Assembly (NCBI RefSeq): GCF_003288905.1
Contig: NZ_NHYL01000011.1
Location: 1-45,611, forward strand
Reading direction: 5' to 3'
Source of the DNA: Helicobacter sp. 11-8110
GTDB lineage: Bacteria; Campylobacterota; Campylobacteria; Campylobacterales; Helicobacteraceae
DNA: 45,611 bases
The translations under genes were made by a program, and so were the position numbers. Of this stretch, positions 7,786 through 15,663 are shown piece by piece (position 1 is the stretch's first letter; each line of letters opens with the position of its first letter). Below the pieces are notes generated by a model, which saw nothing but the letters and a program-made list of their open reading frames with translations, searched no databases and was not told the DNA's origin.

Positions 7786-10410
7786 CTATTTCTCCCACCA
7801 AATGAGATTTCTTAGTTTTGGGTATTTGATTAAGTCGATAGTTTCTAGATTCACAATATCATCATTTTCAAACTTGCAAGATTGTATGCCATTTTCATCA
7901 AGAAAAATACTTTTAATTTTAAGCCCTAAGAGATTTGACATTGTGGTAAAAATATCAAAGCTTTTATTGTATTTGCTCATATCAAGGCAGATTTTCTCTC
8001 CTTTTTTAAGCCCTTTGATGAGTTTGCGGGATTTTCTATAATCAATTAAATGCGTTGTTTTGTCGCAAATTTTAAAGGAGTCTGCGTTGTCGGTTCGGTC
8101 ATTTGCGTCTAGCAAACTCCCTTCGCCTCCGCCTTGACAACCTTCAAAATTCATCGATAATACTTCCGCATTATCACTACTTAATATATATTCACAATTT
8201 TCCAAACTCTCTTCATAACTTTCAAGCTCATAGTATCTAAAAGCACCACCGCCTTTAAACTCCACTTCTTTGCTAATCCCACTTGCAAAACCACCGATAA
8301 CCTTTTTCATCCGCGGGATTACCACTTTATAAAAATGCTCTCCCATTTCCACACCAAGCCATTTACGCCCTAATTTATGAGCAGTGGCGATTGTAGTGCC
8401 ACTACCTGCAAAAAAGTCTAAAATAACAGAATCTTGATTGCTCCCTATATCACAAATTCTTTTTAAAAGTTTTTCAGGTTTTGGATTATCAAAAACACCT
8501 TTTTCTAGCACGAGAGCCAAATTCTCATTTCCTTCGTGTGTGCTTCCAACTTCTTTATAATTCCAAAAACTTCCGATGGTTTTACCTTGCTTAACTTCAG
8601 ACAAATAAGTCTTTTTGTCTATGCCACCTTTTTTATTAAAATGCAATTCATTTTCATTGTAAAGTAGCATTAGTTTTTCTTTGGAGTATCGAGGATATCT
8701 ACCTTTTGGGGCTTCCCAAGAAATGCCATTAGGGAAAGTGATTTTATATAGGTTGTTTTCAGTTCCGCTTTTGGCGTGTAATGGAGTAGCCTTCCAACTA
8801 CCTTTTGGGTCGTTGTCAGGATTTCTATAAGCAGAATCCATATCCTCTGTTCGTTTTAATAGATTCAGATTAAATTTGGTAATATCCTTTGCAAGACAAA
8901 GAATACACTCATGTTGATTTGAAATATACTTTGCGTCATTGGAGGTTGTATATTTTCCATTCCAAACAATATTCGCCACAAAATTTTCTTCCCCAAACAC
9001 CTCATCACATAGAATCTTAAGCCTTGCTTGTTCATTATCATCAATACTTATAAAAATACTTCCGCTATTTTTTAGAAATTCTTTTGCTAGATCTAGGCGA
9101 TTATTCATCATCGTAAGCCATGAGCTATGGTTAAATTTATCTGTATAGACAAAGCCATCACCCCCTGTATTATAAGGCGGATCAATATAGATTAAATCAA
9201 TCTTGTCTTGATATTTTGGCATGAGAGAATTAAGGGCTTGAAAATTATCACTTTTGATTAGCTCTCCATGTAAAATCTCATCTAAATTATCAAATACACC
9301 CAAAAGCTTATAATAATTTTCTTCGCTCAAATATTTCGTATCAAGAGGTAAAAATTTATATTGCTCATCATTGATATTTTTGATTTCAAAATGCTCATCT
9401 ATGAGTTTTAGCTCTTGCCATTCTTTGATTTGCTGTTTAAAGCCTGTGTCTTGAAAGATAGATTCTAGTATTTGCTCTGAATCTCTAGCGTGATTAGAGA
9501 TAGTATCAAGACTAAAGACATAATGCACATTTTTAGCAAACTTTGGCTTACACCAAATTGCTTTTAGCTCATCTTCAAAATCTGCGATAAAGTCAATGAT
9601 TCTAAAGGCTATTTTTTTGAGTTGATTTAACTCATCAATCTTTTCTTTACTCCAATCTGTAATATCATCTACTACATATTTAAACATCCATAGATTAAAC
9701 TGCTCTTGCAAAAAGACTCTTGCGTTTTTGTGGATAAAAAAGTCGACTTCATTTTGCTTTTTGTAAGCGTATAGAATCTTTTTTATTTCTTCTTCTTGTA
9801 GCCGTATTTGCTTGTCTTTTAGGGCTTTGATAAATTCATCGCTTAAATCACTACTATTTTGTTTAAAGACATTGGGGAGATCTTGTAGCTCTTCTTTGTT
9901 GTTTAGCACATAGATTCTAATCTCTTCATCTATTTTAAACTTAAAAATAGCCTTGTTTTTGGCATTATCACTATTTGGGGTAAAGTAACTTGTATCAAAG
10001 ATAAAGGTATAGTTAGAATCTTCGCTCTTAATCTCGGCATTATGATAGATGACATCAGATTTGACATAATAGAGATTTTGTGTTTTATAAAAAAGGCTTG
10101 TATCTTTAGAATTAGTATACACTCTAGCGTAAATGTTTTTGTGCAAGGGTGTATCATAGAAAAAGGGCGTGCCTGTTTCATTGAGATAGCTTCCAAAAAA
10201 ATTATAAAGTTTATTGTAAATAGGATATTTTACTTCCTCTTTTTCTAGTTTTTCTTTGATAGTTTTGAAGTATTGTGATTTTATTTTGAGTAGATTGATA
10301 AAGCCACTTTTTTGTATCTTGTCTGTATTAAATAGGTTTTGAGTATCCTCTATTTGCACTCCAAGATACATAGATTCTAATTGTGAAAAAAAGGCTTGTT
10401 TGTAATCCAT
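7786..10410 (-). CDS. mod: Type III restriction-modification methyltransferase, Mod subunit
   Basis: This 874-residue adenine-N6 DNA methyltransferase recognises the target for both modification and cleavage. The catalytic motif DPPY (LIYIDPPYNTGG, about residue 410) comes before the SAM-binding motif FFAGSGTT (about residue 667), the beta-class order typical of Mod. About 400 residues precede the DPPY motif, which is long. The C-terminus resembles other Helicobacter and Campylobacter Mod proteins (KSRKLIKGLKKG..., then a final LIWWEK). An odd Gly/Asp/Asn-rich stretch near residues 755-777 (CQGGGEGSLLDAND and on) is encoded by visibly GC-rich DNA at about 8080-8146 and looks inserted in frame. 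No tandem repeats suggesting phase variation were seen. It is the first gene of the operon, behind a TATAAT at 10450-10455. Confidence 0.92.
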   Translation of the reverse strand: MDYKQAFFSQLESMYLGVQIEDTQNLFNTDKIQKSGFINLLKIKSQYFKTIKEKLEKEEVKYPIYNKLYNFFGSYLNETGTPFFYDTPLHKNIYARVYTNSKDTSLFYKTQNLYYVKSDVIYHNAEIKSEDSNYTFIFDTSYFTPNSDNAKNKAIFKFKIDEEIRIYVLNNKEELQDLPNVFKQNSSDLSDEFIKALKDKQIRLQEEEIKKILYAYKKQNEVDFFIHKNARVFLQEQFNLWMFKYVVDDITDWSKEKIDELNQLKKIAFRIIDFIADFEDELKAIWCKPKFAKNVHYVFSLDTISNHARDSEQILESIFQDTGFKQQIKEWQELKLIDEHFEIKNINDEQYKFLPLDTKYLSEENYYKLLGVFDNLDEILHGELIKSDNFQALNSLMPKYQDKIDLIYIDPPYNTGGDGFVYTDKFNHSSWLTMMNNRLDLAKEFLKNSGSIFISIDDNEQARLKILCDEVFGEENFVANIVWNGKYTTSNDAKYISNQHECILCLAKDITKFNLNLLKRTEDMDSAYRNPDNDPKGSWKATPLHAKSGTENNLYKITFPNGISWEAPKGRYPRYSKEKLMLLYNENELHFNKKGGIDKKTYLSEVKQGKTIGSFWNYKEVGSTHEGNENLALVLEKGVFDNPKPEKLLKRICDIGSNQDSVILDFFAGSGTTIATAHKLGRKWLGVEMGEHFYKVVIPRMKKVIGGFASGISKEVEFKGGGAFRYYELESYEESLENCEYILSSDNAEVLSMNFEGCQGGGEGSLLDANDRTDNADSFKICDKTTHLIDYRKSRKLIKGLKKGEKICLDMSKYNKSFDIFTTMSNLLGLKIKSIFLDENGIQSCKFENDDIVNLETIDLIKYPKLRNLIWWEK

Positions 10411-10449
10411 GGCTTTCCTTTTAAAATGTTGTCCCTAAAGTTGGATTCT

Positions 10450-10455
10450 ATTATA
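10450..10455 (-). promoter_or_regulatory. -10 element (TATAAT) of the mod operon
   Basis: On the minus strand a perfect TATAAT follows a run of T's, about 40 bases before the mod ATG. No clear -35 is seen, which is usual for Helicobacter/Campylobacter sigma-80 promoters. AAGGA lies just upstream of the ATG. Confidence 0.55.
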
Positions 10456-10472
10456 AAAAATCTTGACTAAAT

Positions 10473-11249
10473 TTAAAGAATGGGTGTATTTTGCTTTCTC
10501 CCATCTTTTAACACTTTTCTTTCGCCTTTAGAATCTATCTCTAGCACGACATCACCCTTGTCTGTGAAATTTTTGATATTTTGGGTTACGATATCCCAAC
10601 TTCGACGCGTGAAGTAGGCTGTGCAGCCAAAGTAGCGAGACTTTGCTTGTTTTTTAGGACTTAAAATTGCCTTGGGCAATTCTCTAGCTAGATACCAAGT
10701 ATCAGGCTTTTTAGGTGTTTTAGAATCTTGGGCTAGAGTTTGCTTTAAAGATTGTATAGAGGTGCTTAAAAGTGCAAAAGTTTCGTTATCAAAGCCATTT
10801 ATAAAGAGTTCTTCACATAAAAATTCTTTTGAGAGATTCTGCCCGTTAGCTTCAAAAAGCGTGAGACTTTTGCCATTGCAAAGTGCGTAAAATGGAGCTT
10901 TGAGTTCAGGATTGATTACATAATAAAATGCTTGTCGCTCTGTTTTACTTTGTGTGCTAATCTCTACTTTTGGGGCTTTTGCATCTAGCACACAATGTGG
11001 TTTAGAAACCACATATAGCACATAATCAAGGAAGCGCGTAAAAGTGATTTTTTCATTACTGCCTGTAATTGTGGGACTTGTAAGCTTTAGTGATAAAACT
11101 ATTTCTAGCCTAGAGTTTTTTTGCGATTGCTTAGAATCTTTCGGCGCAAAAAGCCTAATTGTTTCAAAAGTGGCACAATGGATAAATTCCCGCACAGAAT
11201 CTTCTTTAAAATCTTTCTCTTGTAGCTTGCTAAAGTCAAAATTTAACAT
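10473..11249 (-). CDS. Stand-alone HsdR N-terminal-like nuclease domain protein
   Basis: This 258-residue protein resembles the N-terminal nuclease domain of type I restriction HsdR proteins. It opens with FDFSKLQEKDFKEDSVREFI. The strand LDYVLYV, then CVLDAKAP (D-x-K) and KTERQAFYYVINPELKAPFYALCNG match the PD-(D/E)xK core and following helix. There is no helicase domain, so it is either a solo domain protein or the remains of a larger gene. From about residue 200 the sequence (SRYFGCTAYFTRRSW) is encoded around a GGCTGTGCAGCC hairpin and looks foreign. The protein ends with EIDSKGERKVLKDGRK, a tail also found on the unrelated dehydrogenase at 12621. The gene is separate from the mod operon. 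Restriction activity is not certain. Confidence 0.7.
   Translation of the reverse strand: MLNFDFSKLQEKDFKEDSVREFIHCATFETIRLFAPKDSKQSQKNSRLEIVLSLKLTSPTITGSNEKITFTRFLDYVLYVVSKPHCVLDAKAPKVEISTQSKTERQAFYYVINPELKAPFYALCNGKSLTLFEANGQNLSKEFLCEELFINGFDNETFALLSTSIQSLKQTLAQDSKTPKKPDTWYLARELPKAILSPKKQAKSRYFGCTAYFTRRSWDIVTQNIKNFTDKGDVVLEIDSKGERKVLKDGRKQNTPIL
10495..10541. repeat. 47-base C-terminal-tail repeat, copy A
   Basis: Aligned without gaps to 12625-12671, 38 of 47 bases are identical by my count. On the minus strand both encode EIDS-x-GERK-x-L-x-DGRK at the end of unrelated proteins, in the same frame. Substitutions fall largely at third codon positions, so the peptide is better kept than the DNA. 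Confidence 0.8.
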
Positions 11250-11462
11250 TATTTCTTTTTCTTAGAGATTATGCCATTTATCCTCTTATACTGCTTGAGT
11301 GCCTTTGTATGCTATGCTTGTGTAATTGTTGCGCTTTTTTATGCCTTGTTGCTTTGCCGGATACATTTGGCTATTTTTACTTCCTGCTTTCCTCTACACA
11401 TTAGATTTTACTATTTAGATTCGATTAAGGATTATAGCAGGTTGCTAAAAATACAACGATCT

Positions 11463-11948
11463 TTAATATCGCAAATTTATGCTTTGATATGCAATGATTT
11501 TATACTCTAGATTATTTTCTTGCAAAAATTTCTCTACGCCGTAGTCAAGATTCTCGCAGCTGGTTACAAATACTCTCCGCACATTCTTTTTAGCAAAAAT
11601 ATTGTGGTTTTTCTCTAAATATGCAGTGCAATCACCCAAAAAGATTCTCAAATGCTCTTGCTTTACCTGCGAATACTCCCAATTTTTGCATTGTATCAAA
11701 AGTGCCTCATTGCCCTTATATGCTATTAAATCGATTCCACCATCAGCTTTGCCTTTTATGAATCCTTGCGGATAGACTTTGTAGCCTTGCTTTTTATATA
11801 GCTTTAGAATCTGCTGCTCGTATTTATCGCCTTTTTGTTTGTTAGCTTGTGCGTTGTCAAAATTACTATATTGTTTGTAAGTTTTATAGCTATATTTCTT
11901 TGGCTTTTTTAAAAATATGTGATAAAACATTTTCCATAATAAGCTCAT
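11463..11948 (-). CDS. Mrr-like restriction endonuclease
   Basis: This 161-residue protein has the Mrr_cat-type PD-(D/E)xK fold: KGDKYEQQILKLYKKQGYKVYP, GKADGGIDLIAYKG (catalytic Asp) and EALLIQCKNW (Gln-x-Lys). The Mrr group usually uses D-x(n)-(E/Q)-x-K, so the active site looks complete. The N-terminus (LLWKMFYHIFLKK) is slightly hydrophobic and could place the protein near the membrane, but no clear transmembrane helix is present. It follows the lipoprotein gene by 16 bases and so probably shares the promoter at 14109-14114. Relatives act on modified DNA or as housekeeping repair-like nucleases; which applies here cannot be read from sequence. Confidence 0.8.
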   Translation of the reverse strand: MSLLWKMFYHIFLKKPKKYSYKTYKQYSNFDNAQANKQKGDKYEQQILKLYKKQGYKVYPQGFIKGKADGGIDLIAYKGNEALLIQCKNWEYSQVKQEHLRIFLGDCTAYLEKNHNIFAKKNVRRVFVTSCENLDYGVEKFLQENNLEYKIIAYQSINLRY

Positions 11949-11964
11949 TGATTCTTCCTGACTC

Positions 11965-12618
11965 TTACCACACAGAATCTGTATTGGCTAAATCTTGAGG
12001 ATTTTTGCTAATGTCTAAATCGCCCTTAAAATCTTGCCCTATGAGCTTAATAAGATTTCTTATAGTGTTTTCCTTGTATTTATCATAGTCTCCAACACTC
12101 ACATGGATACCACCATACCATAGCAGTGTGCGCTCCTTTTGCTCTCGAGAAAAAATATAGATTCTGATAAGCTTATAAACATAAACTCCTGTATAAACCT
12201 GCGTATGGGTAGTTGGCACTTGCGTCGTAATCGTTGTCCCGGGATTATATCCATTGCCCGAATATGTGCCAGCTATATAAGTCCTTTGTGTATTGTATGT
12301 CATGTAGTTGTAGCTTCCTGTATAATTGGAAGATTTTGTCTCTATATCAAAACCAAGAGCATAGGGAGTTTGTTTCATATCTGTATTAAATCCATTGATA
12401 GAAAATCCCTGCTCTACCATTAATTCGCCTAGCAAAAGTCCAAATTTTTTATCAGAAACACTTGGATTTTCGCCTAAATAGATAGTAAGCGGTTTTTGCT
12501 TGTCAAATGCTATTTGTGGGTCTTGCTCTGTAGAATAATACGCCATAGTAGCACAACCACTGAGGGCAAGACAAAGGGCTATACTTAGAAATAAAATCTT
12601 ACAATATGTCCTTATCAT
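11965..12618 (-). CDS. Outer-membrane-type lipoprotein of unknown function
   Basis: The 217-residue product begins with a lipoprotein signal peptide: a basic start (MIRTYCK), a hydrophobic core and the lipobox LALSGC, giving a lipidated Cys at about residue 22. The mature part contains a Tyr/Thr/Gly-rich stretch (YNYMTYNTQRTYIAGTYSGNGYNPGTTITTQ) followed by a beta-rich segment (VYTGVYVYKLIRIYIF). It resembles DUF4136-type lipoproteins in its layout, but I would not assign a family firmly. It starts 3 bases after the upstream dehydrogenase stop and precedes the Mrr-like gene. Function is unknown. Confidence 0.75.
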   Translation of the reverse strand: MIRTYCKILFLSIALCLALSGCATMAYYSTEQDPQIAFDKQKPLTIYLGENPSVSDKKFGLLLGELMVEQGFSINGFNTDMKQTPYALGFDIETKSSNYTGSYNYMTYNTQRTYIAGTYSGNGYNPGTTITTQVPTTHTQVYTGVYVYKLIRIYIFSREQKERTLLWYGGIHVSVGDYDKYKENTIRNLIKLIGQDFKGDLDISKNPQDLANTDSVW

Positions 12619-12620
12619 TA

Positions 12621-14060
12621 CTATTTTCTCCCATCCTCTAGTATTTTTCGCTCTCCATTAGAATCTATCTCACACACCACATAGGGAAGTCCTTGTTTGT
12701 TTAGTTCTGCCATAAAGGGGTCTGGGTCATTTTGCTCCATATTCCATACTCCACCACCATTATGAGAATCTATTCCTTGAAATTCTCCGCCTTTTGGCAT
12801 ATCGCTATTATCTGCGTTATTTGGTATTTTTGCCGCTCCTATGCCCCATTTCCCTTCACATATAAGCTTTGCCCCAATCATCGCTGGCACACCTGTGGTA
12901 TAGCTCACGCCTTGGGCATTGACTTCTTTATAACACGCCTCGTGATCACAGATATTATAGATATAGATTGTCCTATCTTTGCCATCTTTTATGCCTTTGA
13001 TGTAGCAACCGATGTGCGTTTGCCCTTTGGTGCGAGGCGCTAGACTTGCTGGATCTGGCAGTAGTGTCTTTAGCACTTGTATTGGCACGATTTTTTGCCC
13101 ATTATGCTCTATTTCATCGACACGCAAAAGCCCTACATTTTCTAGGCATTTCATATGTGTAAGATAAGATTCTCCAAATGTCATAAAAAATCTAATCCGC
13201 TTTAGCCCTTTGATATTTCGCACAAGCGATTCAAGCTCCTCGTGATAAAGTAGATAGCTATTTTTTACGCCCACTTCTGGATATTCCCATTCTTTCATCA
13301 AATCAAGCGGTGCTATATCTTGCCATTGTCCGCCAAAGTAGTCTTCATTTTTTAAATCTTGTGTGTTTGCCTCTAGGCTAAAATGCTTTTCTTCTCGCTC
13401 AAACTTGCGATAAATGGTGTCTTTTTTTAGGTCTGTGTTTTGTGCAAGATTCTCATCTTTTACCCAAAACCTCGCTTTAGAGCTAACTTCGCGCAAATTA
13501 ATTTCAGGATTAAAGTTTGTCGCAAACGCATAGCCATGATCCCCTGCATTGCAATCAAGTATATCTATGCTGTGAATCTCATCAAAATAATGTTTTTGCG
13601 CATACGCACAAAAGACATTCGTAACGCCCGGATCAAATCCACTTCCCAAAAGCCCAAAAATCCCTGCTTGCTTGTAGCGTGTATCATATGCCCATTGTTC
13701 TTTATACTCAAAATGCGCAGAATCTGGGTGCTCATAGTTTGCGGTATCTAAATAATGCGTTTTTGTCCTAAGACACGCTTCCATAATGCTCAAATCTTGA
13801 TAGGGCAAAGCGACATTTACCACAAGCTTTGGCTTGTATTTTTCTATCAAAGCCACCATAGATTCGACACTATCAGCATCCACACAATCTATCTCAATCT
13901 CGCCCAAGCCTTTTTGCTTGATAGAATCTGCTATCACTTTGCATTTATCTAGTGTGCGAGACGCCAAGATAATGCGTGAAAAAACCTCTCTATTCATCGC
14001 CATTTTGTGCGCTACCACGCCACCTACACCACCTGCACCGATTTGTAAAACACAAGCCAT
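12621..14060 (-). CDS. Carboxynorspermidine dehydrogenase (saccharopine dehydrogenase family)
   Basis: This 479-residue enzyme is of the type that condenses L-aspartate semialdehyde with a diamine, using NADPH, to give carboxy(nor)spermidine, the alternative spermidine route used by Campylobacter and Helicobacter. The N-terminus has the Rossmann motif IGAGGVGGVVAHK. Family landmarks follow: ILASRTLDKC, DTANYE, LGSGFDPGVTNVF and NSYLLYHEELESLV. Family members are about 400 residues long. The extra length here comes from a stretch around residues 405-430 (NNADNSDMPKGGEFQGIDS) and a tail ending EIDSNGERKILEDGRK, both unlike the family. It leads a likely operon with the lipoprotein and Mrr-like genes, behind TATAAT at 14109. 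The decarboxylase partner (nspC) is not in the window. Confidence 0.87.
   Translation of the reverse strand: MACVLQIGAGGVGGVVAHKMAMNREVFSRIILASRTLDKCKVIADSIKQKGLGEIEIDCVDADSVESMVALIEKYKPKLVVNVALPYQDLSIMEACLRTKTHYLDTANYEHPDSAHFEYKEQWAYDTRYKQAGIFGLLGSGFDPGVTNVFCAYAQKHYFDEIHSIDILDCNAGDHGYAFATNFNPEINLREVSSKARFWVKDENLAQNTDLKKDTIYRKFEREEKHFSLEANTQDLKNEDYFGGQWQDIAPLDLMKEWEYPEVGVKNSYLLYHEELESLVRNIKGLKRIRFFMTFGESYLTHMKCLENVGLLRVDEIEHNGQKIVPIQVLKTLLPDPASLAPRTKGQTHIGCYIKGIKDGKDRTIYIYNICDHEACYKEVNAQGVSYTTGVPAMIGAKLICEGKWGIGAAKIPNNADNSDMPKGGEFQGIDSHNGGGVWNMEQNDPDPFMAELNKQGLPYVVCEIDSNGERKILEDGRK
12625..12671. repeat. 47-base C-terminal-tail repeat, copy B
   Basis: This is the second copy of the element at 10495-10541. 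It encodes the final residues of the carboxynorspermidine dehydrogenase and runs almost to the stop codon. Without it the protein would end near LPYVVCE, close to where the family normally ends. Confidence 0.8.
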
Positions 14061-14108
14061 AATACAATCCTTACAATAAAGTAAAACATTAAGTAGTTTG
14101 AAGCTGTA

Positions 14109-14114
14109 TTATAG
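14109..14114 (-). promoter_or_regulatory. -10 element (TATAAT) for the 14060-11463 gene group
   Basis: A perfect TATAAT in the context GCTATAATAC lies on the minus strand, about 49 bases before the dehydrogenase ATG and just past the end of the AcuI-like pseudogene. AAGGA precedes the ATG. No -35 consensus is obvious. Confidence 0.5.
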
Positions 14115-14121
14115 CATTTAG

Positions 14122-15115
14122 TTATTGATTGTTAATTGATACTATGTTGCTTCCTGTGTTAGTTGCGTGTTGTATAGAATCTAGCTTGTGTGCTAGTGTT
14201 TCAAGCGTAACTTCTGTGATAGGTATTTTCCGTATGAATGCCATTGCATTTGAGATTTCATGCCAAATTCTTAATCTTTTCTCATTTGGATATGCCACAG
14301 AATCTATGCCCACAAGCTGTATCCCACGCAAGATAAAGGGCAAAATATTTGTGTTTAGAGCTATCCCACTTGCATTCCCACATACACTCATCGCTCCGCC
14401 ATAGGATATTTGTGTCAATAAACTCGTGGCTAATGCACCACCCACACAATCAATCACATAATCAAAGCATTGTGATTGTAGAGGCTTGTTATCATCTTTT
14501 ATGATATCTTTTGGCGATACAATATCACTCGCGCCAAGACTTTTTAGCATTGGCGATTGATTATCTTTAGAGGTGATAGCGATGATGTTGTCATACCCTT
14601 TTGCTTTAAGGAGTGCAATTGCCATAGTGCCCACACCACCAGTTGCGCCCGTTACTGCTATGGTGGGTTGATTGCTTTTATTCATACCTGCTTGTTGCAG
14701 AGATTGTATGCTTAAAGCTGCTGTAAAACCTGCTGTGCCCACTATCATACTATCTTTGAGTGATAATCCATTTGACAAGGGCGTAATCCAAGATGATTGC
14801 AATCTTGCATATTGTGCATAGCCGCCAGTGTGAGAAACCCCTATGCCAAAGCTTGTTGCCAAGACTTTTTGCCCTATGTTATAGCTTGGGTTTTTAGATT
14901 CTATAATCTCGCCACAGAGATCTATACCCGGTATCATAGGGTATTTGCGGATCACACCACCATTTTTCTTAAATGCAAGCATCTTTATAGTTGATACTAG
15001 AGTATTTGACCTTTATAATCACATCGCCATCTGATAGATCATCTATGGTGATGTCTTTTATTGCGTGTATGAGATTTTCTCCTTGCATATCCACACATAT
15101 TGCCTTAAAGGTCAT
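14122..15115 (-). pseudogene. AcuI/YhdH-type NADPH acrylyl-CoA/quinone reductase, frameshifted
   Basis: The true start is ATG at 15115 with AGAGGA upstream. It reads MTFKAICVDMQGENLIHAIK... to SSINYKDA, then stops at TAA (14969-14971). The family continues in another frame from 14982 as LAFKKNGGVIRKYPMIPGIDLCGE. The two frames join at NYKDA/LAF, with about two bases missing relative to an intact reading. The long second frame holds the MDR medium-chain reductase NADP site (GATGGVGTMAIALLKAKGY) and runs to the normal family end. In E. coli YhdH and its relatives the enzyme reduces acryloyl-CoA. As written the gene is broken, and a base-calling error remains possible because all else is well kept. 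Confidence 0.85.
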
Positions 15116-15177
15116 AAATTTTCCTCTTATGATTTACAAAATCCACAAAACCTACAAAGCCCAATGGCTAAGATTTT

Positions 15178-15663
15178 CTACTTAATTAGATATTCTTGCA
15201 TCAAGCAAATTGAATCTTCTCCTATTTCCACATAGGCTTCTACTTGCCAACGCCCTTGTTTATCTACTTCAAAAGATGGACTTTGATAGATTCCATCGAC
15301 AAACTCACCCTCTCCTAAAGTTTTGTCTTCTTGAATAGTGTTTGGACGCGCTAAAAAAAAAGAAACCTTAGCATCTGTTTGCAGCTTTTGATTTTTTAAA
15401 TTTCTAATCTCTACAAAAGCCATTTTAAATTCTTTTAAACCCTGCTCTTTTGGTCCTTCAAATTCAACAGTGTATTGCTTTAAAAAAGCTTGTCTTTTTT
15501 GTGTGATTTCATTGATATTTTCATCTACATATTGCGAATCCATTCCACACATTGCTTTCATTTCAACAGGATTATTTAATGCAGTCTTAATTGTTAAAAC
15601 AATTAAACCAACCACAACCATTGCTAACAAAAAAATTCCAATAGGCCAATAATTCTTAGTCAT
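15178..15663 (-). CDS. FixH/CcoH-like cbb3 oxidase assembly protein
   Basis: This 161-residue protein has one N-terminal membrane helix (YWPIGIFLLAMVVVGLIVLTIKTAL) and a periplasmic beta-rich domain, the layout of FixH/CcoH, which helps assemble cbb3 oxidase. The region VEFEGPKEQGLKEFKMAFVEIRN and the closing GRWQVEAYVEIGEDSICLM support a FixH-type beta-sandwich. Its ATG overlaps the preceding stop (TAATG) and it is the last gene of the cco cluster. A run of nine T's on the coding strand (around 15352-15361) lies within the SFFLARP codons and could slip, although poly-T tracts are common in such AT-rich DNA. The family assignment rests on topology, context and moderate similarity. Confidence 0.75.
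   Translation of the reverse strand: MTKNYWPIGIFLLAMVVVGLIVLTIKTALNNPVEMKAMCGMDSQYVDENINEITQKRQAFLKQYTVEFEGPKEQGLKEFKMAFVEIRNLKNQKLQTDAKVSFFLARPNTIQEDKTLGEGEFVDGIYQSPSFEVDKQGRWQVEAYVEIGEDSICLMQEYLIK

Noticed and set aside
11271-11510. 79-codon plus-strand frame with a hydrophobic start
   Set aside because: It has only a weak ribosome site, a low-complexity composition, and its end overlaps the Mrr-like gene on the other strand. I treat 11250-11462 as non-coding.
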